Made by a program: the position numbers and the translations under genes
Shown: positions 12,661 through 18,421 of the stretch, piece by piece
How positions within the stretch are numbered: the first letter of the stretch is position 1
Layout: every line of letters starts with the position of its first letter
The notes under the pieces: model-generated
Told to the model about the DNA's origin: nothing
The model's database searches: none
What the model saw: the letters and a program-made list of their open reading frames with translations, nothing else
Source of the DNA: an uncultured Desulfobacterales bacterium
GTDB lineage: Bacteria; Desulfobacterota; Desulfobacteria; Desulfobacterales; G020354645
Length of the DNA stretch: 18,421 nt
NCBI GenBank assembly: GCA_947259865.1
Contig: CAMYNZ010000073.1
Span: 1 to 18,421 of the forward strand
Direction: 5' to 3'

Positions 12661-14907
12661 ATGAAGCCCTTGGATCAGGAATTTGAAGTATCATTGGAAT
12701 GCAAGCAAAACCAGGCAGCCAATGTAGCGGGCGCCCAGGATACGCGCATGGCTAAAAAAAGTACACAAAAAACGAAATCGAAAAAATTCAATATCGATTC
12801 GCCGGATGCCCTCATCAATCGGGAGCTCAGTTGGCTCAGCTTTGCACGCCGCGTACTTGCCCTGGCACAGGACCCCACTTTGCCCTTGCTGGAGCGTGTC
12901 AAGTTTGCAGGTATCATGGGTATGCTGTATGACGAATTCGCCATGAAGCGTATCGGGGGCCTCAAGCGAAGGATAGAAAAAGGCAAAACCAAAAAGAAAG
13001 TGACCCACGGTGGACTGACCCCGGAAGAGGAATTACAGGCCTGCAGAAAGGAGTTGCACGCACAGGCCCGCCTCGTTTCACGGTTATTGAGTGATGAGCT
13101 TCGCCCCGCTTTGAAAGCGGCCGGGATTCCAATTTTGGATTACAAGGATCTGAAAAAACAACAGCGCAAATATGTGCAGCGCTATTTTCATAAATCGGTG
13201 GAACCGATTCTGACACCCCTTGCCGTTGATGCGTCGCACCCCTTTCCCTTCATCAGCAACCTCGGACTGAACCTCGCGGTACTGGTGACCGAAACCAAGA
13301 AGAAACGCAACCGTTTCGTGCGAATCAAAGTACCGGCAAATAGACCGCGTTGGGTGCCGTTACCCGACGGTACCGGTTCTGTGCCTCTGGAGCAGGTAAT
13401 CGCGTCCAACCTTAAGCGGCTTTTTCCTTCGGCGGTTGGTCTAAAGTGCTATTTCTTCCGCGTAACACGCGGTGCCAAAGATGACCCCTGGGAACGGGTC
13501 TGCCAGGAAGACGATGAACCCGAGTTTGCACCGGGTAGTATCATCGGCATGGTGACCAATGAGCTGACAGCCCGAAGGTTTGCCGGTGTGACGCGTTTCC
13601 AGGTTAACGTGGAAATGCCGAAAATACTGCGGCGCTGGATTGCCGGTCAACTCGATGCTGATCCGAAAGACATTTTAGCAAACAGGGGCCTGCTGGGTCT
13701 GGCAGACTTGATGAACTTTCAAGTCGAGGGCTATCCGGAGCTGCGCTATCCACCCCATAAGCCGGTCACACATCCACGACTGCAATTACTGGACCCGGCT
13801 GAGCCCGGAGACATATTTTCCGAGATCCGCAGGGGCGACATCCTGCTTCATCATCCTTACCACAGCTTTGACAGCTCTACTTTGCATTTTCTGCAGAGTG
13901 CAGCAATCGATCCGCGGGTGCTGGCGATCAAGCTGACCATCTACCGTACCAGCAGCCAGTCACCGATCATCCAGGCTCTGGTGGAAGCGTCACGGCAGGG
14001 CAAACAGGTGGCCGTGCTGGTGGAGATCACCGCGCGTTTTGATGAAGCTCCCAACATTGCCTGGGGCAGATTGCTGGAGCGCGAAGGGGTGCACGTCGCC
14101 TATGGTGTCGAGCGACTGAAAACCCATGTAAAATTGGCCCTGGTCGTCCGCGAGGAGGAAGACGGTATCCGCCGCTATGTCCATGTCGGAACGGGCAACT
14201 ACCATGCCGGTACTGCCAGAATTTACGAAGATCTGGGTATCCTCAGCAACGATCCGGAACTGGGTGCTAATGTTGCGGCCCTGTTCAACGAACTGACGGG
14301 CGCCATGCCTTCTCCCGGCTACGGCAAGCTGATGGTCGCCCCCCATAATCTGCGCGAGCATTTCACCGAACTGATCCAGCGTGAAGTGCAGCATCGTCAG
14401 GAGGGACGCCCTTGTGGCATACAGGCCAAAATGAATCAACTTCAGGACGCGCGCATCATTCGCGAACTCTATCTGGCCGGCCAGGCAGACGTGCCGATCA
14501 GCCTCAATGTTCGCGGGCTTTGTTGTTTGCGTGCCGGTGTCCCCGGGCTGTCCGAAAATATTCGCGTTTTCAGCACACTGGGTCGCTTCCTGGAACACGG
14601 ACGTATTTATCGCTTTGAAAATGGCGGCGACCCGGAATTCTTTCTTGGCTCAGCCGACTGGATGCGGCGCAACCTGGACCGCCGCATGGAAACCATGATG
14701 CCCGTTACCGATCCGCAACTGAAACAGGAATTGGAACAGACCCTGTACGTTTTAGAAAATGACAACTGCTCGGCCTGGGATATGCAGCCCGATGGTAGCT
14801 ACACAAAACGCCGTCCACTGGAGGGTGAAGATCGCCGCGCCGCCCAGGAAGTGTTTATCGATCTTATCGGCCGCCAGGCCAAAGGCAAGGGCCAAATCTT
14901 GAAGTGA
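12661..14907 (+). CDS. ppk1: Polyphosphate kinase 1
   Basis: 748 aa, normal PPK1 size. It makes polyphosphate from ATP reversibly. The N-terminal 40 residues are an unusual Lys-rich lead; the family signature starts at residue 53 (NRELSWLSFARRVLALA). The helical N domain follows, with YDEFAMKRIGGLKRRI near 90. The phospholipase-D-like C domains show ILLHHPYHSFDSS, AIKLTIYRTSSQSPII, RLKTHVKLALV with the catalytic His489, YVHVGTGNYHAGTARIYEDLG, and GRFLEHGRIYRF with the second active-site His646. The usual SNLDEF segment reads GMLYDEF. The start is ATG 12661, preceded by GAGGAGAAGGA (12644-12654); an in-frame TTG at 12571 is poorer, and a Met at residue 30 is an alternative. It stands 186 bp before the CHAD gene, in the same direction. 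Confidence 0.95.
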   Translation: MKPLDQEFEVSLECKQNQAANVAGAQDTRMAKKSTQKTKSKKFNIDSPDALINRELSWLSFARRVLALAQDPTLPLLERVKFAGIMGMLYDEFAMKRIGGLKRRIEKGKTKKKVTHGGLTPEEELQACRKELHAQARLVSRLLSDELRPALKAAGIPILDYKDLKKQQRKYVQRYFHKSVEPILTPLAVDASHPFPFISNLGLNLAVLVTETKKKRNRFVRIKVPANRPRWVPLPDGTGSVPLEQVIASNLKRLFPSAVGLKCYFFRVTRGAKDDPWERVCQEDDEPEFAPGSIIGMVTNELTARRFAGVTRFQVNVEMPKILRRWIAGQLDADPKDILANRGLLGLADLMNFQVEGYPELRYPPHKPVTHPRLQLLDPAEPGDIFSEIRRGDILLHHPYHSFDSSTLHFLQSAAIDPRVLAIKLTIYRTSSQSPIIQALVEASRQGKQVAVLVEITARFDEAPNIAWGRLLEREGVHVAYGVERLKTHVKLALVVREEEDGIRRYVHVGTGNYHAGTARIYEDLGILSNDPELGANVAALFNELTGAMPSPGYGKLMVAPHNLREHFTELIQREVQHRQEGRPCGIQAKMNQLQDARIIRELYLAGQADVPISLNVRGLCCLRAGVPGLSENIRVFSTLGRFLEHGRIYRFENGGDPEFFLGSADWMRRNLDRRMETMMPVTDPQLKQELEQTLYVLENDNCSAWDMQPDGSYTKRRPLEGEDRRAAQEVFIDLIGRQAKGKGQILK

Positions 14908-14923
14908 TTTCAAAACCACGCCA

Positions 14924-15011
14924 CTGAGGCGGGCAAGCCTCAGATTAGGTTCAAAAGCAAAACGCACTCCGTAATTAGTACAATCGGATGGGTAGTCCCG
15001 CGCAAGCGGGA
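14924..15011. repeat. Pair of intergenic hairpins between ppk1 and the CHAD gene
   Basis: Hairpin 1: CTGAGGC (14924-14930), loop GGGCAA, GCCTCAG (14937-14943). Hairpin 2: TCCCGC (14996-15001), loop GCAA (a GNRA tetraloop), GCGGGA (15006-15011). Neither is followed by a U-run, so they are weak terminators at best; they may stabilise or process the transcript between the two genes. Confidence 0.55.
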
Positions 15012-15093
15012 GCAACGGACTCAACGGGTTAACCTGTGTTCTTCGTGAGCATTTTTAGATCGTTCAGGTAAAAAAAATTTAGAGAATCAAATC

Positions 15094-16638
15094 ATGGGTG
15101 TTAGTTCAAAATTCAAGTTGCCGGAAGGACACAACGAAACGCAATTTATGAAAAATTTAGCGGCTCAATTTGTAATCAAAAAAGAGCCGGCGATTGTCGA
15201 AAAATTTGCACTTTACGATACGTTTGATTGGCGTTTATTTAACAAATCACTTGTTTTGTCTGTGTCCGGCAAAAAGCTATGGTTACGCAAACTGACCAAA
15301 AACGAAATTATATACAGCATCGATACCACCACATTACCCGTTTTTTTATGGGATTTTCCCGACGGTGAATTAAAAGAATATCTGGCACCGATAATAAAAA
15401 TGCGGGCACTCTTAAAGCTTGTTGACGTTCACTCGAAATCAAAACCCTATCGTGTGTTGAACCGGGATGAAAAAACAGTGGCGCGAATCGTGTACGAAGA
15501 AATTCGATCGTCACGCAATCAAAATGCCCCGGTATTGATGGCTTATTTGAGGATCAAACCCGTACGGGGATACCCCAAATATTCACAGACCCTGACAAAA
15601 AGTTTCAAAGCAGCCGAACTCACGATCGATAAAGAAGAATCGCTGTATTCAAAAGCGCTTGCAGCAGCCGGTAAAAAACCGGGAAATTATTCTGCAAAAG
15701 TGAACGTTCCGCTTGATCCGCAGATGCCATCCGGCGAAGCCACCAGAGCTATTTTGCGGTTTTTGTTACAAATAATGCAGATTAACAAACCGCACATTGA
15801 AAAAGATTTGGATACGGAATTTTTACATGATTTCCGGGTTTCCATTCGCAGGACGCGCTCGGCCTTGGGGCAGATAAAATCAATTTTTCCGGTGCAAACA
15901 ACAAACCGATTTAAGGAGGATTTTGCCTTTGTCGGTAAACTTTCCAACCAGCTGCGGGATCTCGATGTTTATCTCCTAAAAGAGGATACCTATAAGGCCA
16001 TGCTCCCCGAAGTTTTGCGTGCAGACATTGAGCCTTTGTTTGCGTATCTGAGAAAAAAAAGATCCCAGGCCTTCAGCAAAGTCGTCAGCGGTTTGAAGAC
16101 AAAAAAATGCGCCCAAATCTTAAAGGATTGGGAGACCTTTTTAAATCATCCGCTAAAAAATTCTACAACTGCAGCCAATACCGAGCTTCCCATAATAGAT
16201 TTGGCACGCACCCGAATTTTTAAAAAATATAAAAACGTCGTAAAAACCGGCAATCAAATCATCGAAAATACTGAAGACGAGATGCTGCATGCCCTCAGGA
16301 TTGAGTGTAAAAAGTTAAGGTATTTGATGGAATTTTTTACCGGTCTTTTTCCACGTAAAAAGATTAACGTGCTGATAGATCAATTAAAAAAATTACAGGA
16401 TAATCTGGGTGACTTTAATGATCTTAGTGTTCAGGAAGATTATCTTTTACAAATCAGCGAAGAATTGCCCGCAACCCGTCAGCAGGGAAACAAGACACTG
16501 GTTGCAATAGGCAGCCTGATTGGCGCATTGGACAGCAAAAGACGGACAGTTAAGGATGCATTTGCCAGTACTTTTACCGATTTTGCATCACCTGCCAATC
16601 AGGCGTTATTCCACGAACTATTTGCTTCAGAAGCGTAA
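15094..16638 (+). CDS. CHAD-domain protein with degenerate CYTH-like N-terminus
   Basis: 514 aa, no signal peptide. The C-terminal part (about 215-500) is a CHAD domain, an all-helical fold with conserved His and many Lys/Arg, known to bind polyphosphate: FLHDFRVSIRRTRSAL with His245, LRDLDVYLL, and LHALRIECKKLRYLMEFF with His399, then LQDNLGDFNDL. Residues 1-205 show strand patterns reminiscent of CYTH/triphosphate-tunnel domains (LYDTFDWRLFNKSLVLSV, LWLRKL, LMAYLRIKPVRGY), but I see no ExExK metal motif, so that part is probably non-catalytic. The gene looks more AT-rich and Lys-rich than ppk1. The ribosome site is weak (AGAGA near 15080). Its neighbours are ppk1 upstream and a ParA-type ATPase gene 11 bp downstream, consistent with a polyphosphate-related role. 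Confidence 0.87.
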   Translation: MGVSSKFKLPEGHNETQFMKNLAAQFVIKKEPAIVEKFALYDTFDWRLFNKSLVLSVSGKKLWLRKLTKNEIIYSIDTTTLPVFLWDFPDGELKEYLAPIIKMRALLKLVDVHSKSKPYRVLNRDEKTVARIVYEEIRSSRNQNAPVLMAYLRIKPVRGYPKYSQTLTKSFKAAELTIDKEESLYSKALAAAGKKPGNYSAKVNVPLDPQMPSGEATRAILRFLLQIMQINKPHIEKDLDTEFLHDFRVSIRRTRSALGQIKSIFPVQTTNRFKEDFAFVGKLSNQLRDLDVYLLKEDTYKAMLPEVLRADIEPLFAYLRKKRSQAFSKVVSGLKTKKCAQILKDWETFLNHPLKNSTTAANTELPIIDLARTRIFKKYKNVVKTGNQIIENTEDEMLHALRIECKKLRYLMEFFTGLFPRKKINVLIDQLKKLQDNLGDFNDLSVQEDYLLQISEELPATRQQGNKTLVAIGSLIGALDSKRRTVKDAFASTFTDFASPANQALFHELFASEA

Positions 16639-16649
16639 CAGAGTTTTTC

Positions 16650-17414
16650 ATGACAACCCTGGCAATTTACAGCAATAAAGGCGGGGTGGGCAAGACCGCC
16701 ACCGCAGTAAACCTGTCCTATCTGGCCGCCCGGACTGGCTCCAAAACCCTCATATGCGATCTGGATCCCCAGGGTTCTGCCACCTACTATTTTCGTGTAA
16801 AACCCAAACTCAAGTCGGGGGCCAAGGGATTCATCAAAGGCGGCAAGAGTATTTATCGAAGTGTGAAGGGCACCGATTATGAAAACCTGGATCTGCTGCC
16901 GGCAGATTTTTCACTTCGTAATCTAGATTTGTCTTTTGACAAGTTAAAACGTTCAAAAAAGCGGCTGAGCCGGATAATAAATCCGTTTAAAGACCAATAT
17001 GATTTAATTATTCTCGACTGTCCGGTCACCATCAGTATCCTGGCTGAAAATATATTCAACGCTGTTGACTTTACCCTTGTCCCGGTTATACCAACAACGC
17101 TGTCGGTGCGAACCTACGGACAATTGCTGTCTTTTTGCAAAAAGCACAAATATGAGGTCGCTAAGATATACCCTTTTTTTTCAATGGTTGACCGGCATAA
17201 AAAAATGCACCGGGAACTCATGGCCACTGTGTCGAGAAAGTTTAACGGCGTCTTACAAAGTCCTATTCCCTTTTTATCCGAGATCGAAAAAATGGGAATT
17301 TATCGGGAGCCGGTCGTGGCCTTCTCGCCCGGTTCAACGGCTTCACAATCGTATCAAAACCTGTGGCATGACATCCGGGAAACTATTCTGAATTCAGATA
17401 ATCGGAAAAAGTGA
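16650..17414 (+). CDS. ParA/MinD-type P-loop ATPase
   Basis: 254 aa. Deviant Walker A KGGVGKT (residues 10-16, with signature Lys10 and Lys15), Walker A' CDLDPQG (36-42) and Walker B-like DLIILDCP (118-125) identify the ParA family. Between 49 and 75 there is a basic insertion (KPKLKSGAKGFIKGGKS). The C-terminal half has the usual VPVIPTTLSVRT motif and a basic, helical end that could bind DNA non-specifically. No ParB, parS, MinE or plasmid genes are near, so chromosome or plasmid partitioning is unlikely to be its job here. It starts 11 bp after the CHAD gene, without a strong ribosome site, suggesting coupling to it. It may position a cellular cargo, as orphan ParA proteins do for carboxysomes (McdA) and chemosensory arrays (ParC); the cargo is inferred, not shown. 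Confidence 0.9.
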   Translation: MTTLAIYSNKGGVGKTATAVNLSYLAARTGSKTLICDLDPQGSATYYFRVKPKLKSGAKGFIKGGKSIYRSVKGTDYENLDLLPADFSLRNLDLSFDKLKRSKKRLSRIINPFKDQYDLIILDCPVTISILAENIFNAVDFTLVPVIPTTLSVRTYGQLLSFCKKHKYEVAKIYPFFSMVDRHKKMHRELMATVSRKFNGVLQSPIPFLSEIEKMGIYREPVVAFSPGSTASQSYQNLWHDIRETILNSDNRKK

Positions 17415-17470
17415 GCCGCGGTGAACTCAGCCCGCCAAAAATCTCTGGCGCATAAATCTGCCAAAGTATC

Positions 17471-17537
17471 GATCGCGGCTGGAAGCCGCTCCCACAGATC
17501 GATGGTGAATATGGGGGAGCGGCTTCCAGCCGCGATC
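17471..17537. repeat. REP-like element with perfect 23-bp arms
   Basis: Arms 17471-17493 and 17515-17537 are perfect reverse complements, with a 21-nt loop. The arms contain GCGGCTGGAAGCCGC, itself nearly palindromic and a common core of dispersed REP-type repeats in bacteria. It lies in the 154-bp gap between the ParA-type and guanylate-kinase-like genes. A smaller CCGCCA/TGGCG pairing lies just upstream, near 17433-17451. Confidence 0.75.
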
Positions 17538-17568
17538 AAAACGAAAGAAATTCGCAAAGGAGTTACAA

Positions 17569-18312
17569 GTGAACAGATTTGTTATGTTATCGGGGCCATC
17601 GTGCGTTGGAAAGGGTCCCTTGTACAGCGCCCTGTGCAAATTTTATCCTGATCTGGCCGGCAGATTAGACAAGATCGTCTTATATAACAGCCGTGATCCG
17701 CGGCCCGGAGAACAGGAAGGGATAGATTACTATTTCCGGTCTAAATCTGAGATCGAGGAACTGGCTCAAAAGCCCGGATTTACATCTGCTAATGTTCGAG
17801 GAGATTTACAGGCTATCGCGTTCGCAGGTATTAAAACGATTTTGGATCGTGATAAGGACCCATTTTTTGAGGGCAATCCTTTCATTCCAGCCAATCTGAG
17901 CGAATTGACGGAATTGCGGGAGATCCCAACCCTAAAAATTTTTCTCTCTCCCCTTTCACAGGAGGAAATTCTGTTTCTCAAAGACCCGCGGCAGCGAACC
18001 AGTCTTGAAAAATTACTGCCGGATATCATGCGCCGGAAACTGTTGCGGCGCACCAAACGACAGAAAAATATTCTTTCTTTGAAGGATCTGGAAAACATCG
18101 AAATGCGCGTCGCCAGCGCCATTGTGGAGCTGCGGGAGGCCTGGAAATTCGACTATGTCATTCCCAACCACGATGGTGAAGACAGCGAGCACTGGGATGC
18201 TTTTTATTACCCAATCGGCGAGGCCCGCAAGGCTCTTATATCTTTTGCGGCACTTCTGCAGGGGGAGACACCGCCGGGTTTGGAACAGTGGGAAAAAGAA
18301 CTGGTGCCATGA
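17569..18312 (+). CDS. Guanylate-kinase-like P-loop protein with altered P-loop
   Basis: 247 aa from GTG 17569, with AAAGGAG at 17556-17562, 6 nt upstream. The N-terminus has MLSGPSCVGKGPLYSAL (P-loop at 9-16) and then LYNSRDPRPGEQEGIDYYF, matching the GMP-binding region of guanylate kinases (usual form TTRxPRPGExxGxDYxF). Later, DLENIEMRVASAIVELREAW and FDYVIPNHD match the family's C-terminal part. It is about 40 residues longer than a typical Gmk, the extra lying around 90-140 and at the C-terminus. The usual GKGT or GKST is GKGP, so the hydroxyl residue that helps bind Mg-ATP is replaced by Pro17, and the second P-loop Gly by Cys12. It may be a specialised or weak kinase rather than the housekeeping Gmk. 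It closes the ppk1/CHAD/ParA series. Confidence 0.78.
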   Translation: MNRFVMLSGPSCVGKGPLYSALCKFYPDLAGRLDKIVLYNSRDPRPGEQEGIDYYFRSKSEIEELAQKPGFTSANVRGDLQAIAFAGIKTILDRDKDPFFEGNPFIPANLSELTELREIPTLKIFLSPLSQEEILFLKDPRQRTSLEKLLPDIMRRKLLRRTKRQKNILSLKDLENIEMRVASAIVELREAWKFDYVIPNHDGEDSEHWDAFYYPIGEARKALISFAALLQGETPPGLEQWEKELVP

Positions 18313-18421
18313 ACCGGCATTTAGGCTGATGATCTAAGTTTTGGTCTGAAAATGGAAGCGAGGCCATGTTTAAATAAGCTCACCGCCCGCTTCGCTCGAG
18401 ACGCAGAGCGCGCAGAGATTA
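18313..18421. other. Right-edge intergenic sequence, no gene seen
   Basis: About 110 bp after the guanylate-kinase-like gene. It ends in a GC-rich stretch (GAGACGCAGAGCGCGCAGAG, 18398-18417) of the kind often found in dispersed repeats, cut by the window edge. Confidence 0.35.

Noticed and set aside
13990..14598. 202-codon minus-strand frame inside ppk1
   Set aside because: It is antisense to the most conserved catalytic part of PPK1 and has no recognisable domain.
16650..17414. Plasmid or chromosome partition locus
   Set aside because: A ParA-type ATPase is present, but no ParB, parS-like repeat or replication gene was found, and its neighbours relate to polyphosphate.

Overview
The window looks like chromosomal DNA of a Desulfobacterota (sulfate-reducer-like) bacterium. 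The basis is a lactate-utilisation module in the LutC plus fused LutB-LutA arrangement, multi-CxxCH cytochrome-type lipoproteins, an iron-sulfur flavoprotein fused to an SCP2 domain, and many small palindromic repeats between genes. This assignment rests on gene content only; there is no rRNA or other phylogenetic marker. No tRNA, rRNA, CRISPR array, prophage or intact insertion sequence was seen.

Layout, left to right. (1) 1-1896: a 5'-truncated MerR-type regulator followed by a flavodoxin-like iron-sulfur flavoprotein with a C-terminal SCP2 domain. (2) 1897-2898: an AT-rich gap, then a stand-alone receiver-domain protein, followed by a large perfect palindrome. (3) 3123-5980: an envelope-type locus with a secreted protein made of 11-residue R/D/G repeats, an ECF sigma factor, a DUF3619-like single-pass membrane protein, a small exported protein and a DUF3106-like exported repeat protein. 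The last four genes overlap end to start. (4) 5981-9241: on the minus strand, lutC followed by a lutB-lutA fusion. Repeat elements sit directly after both stop codons. (5) 9459-12408: a promoter and three genes in close series, namely a lipoprotein with five CxxCH motifs and a PPC-like beta domain, a CsgG/LpoB-like lipoprotein, and an outer-membrane beta-barrel. (6) 12492-18312: a polyphosphate-centred series of ppk1, a CYTH-like/CHAD protein, a ParA-type ATPase and a guanylate-kinase-like P-loop protein.

Three groups look like functional units. The ppk1/CHAD/ParA/GMK-like series combines polyphosphate synthesis, a polyphosphate-binding domain, a positioning ATPase and a nucleotide kinase-like protein. 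It is the best candidate for an undescribed system, possibly positioning of polyphosphate granules. The ECF locus resembles a sigma factor with a membrane partner controlling strongly basic exported repeat proteins. The cytochrome/CsgG/beta-barrel trio could form an outer-membrane complex that carries haem. All three functional readings are inference from domains and gene order.
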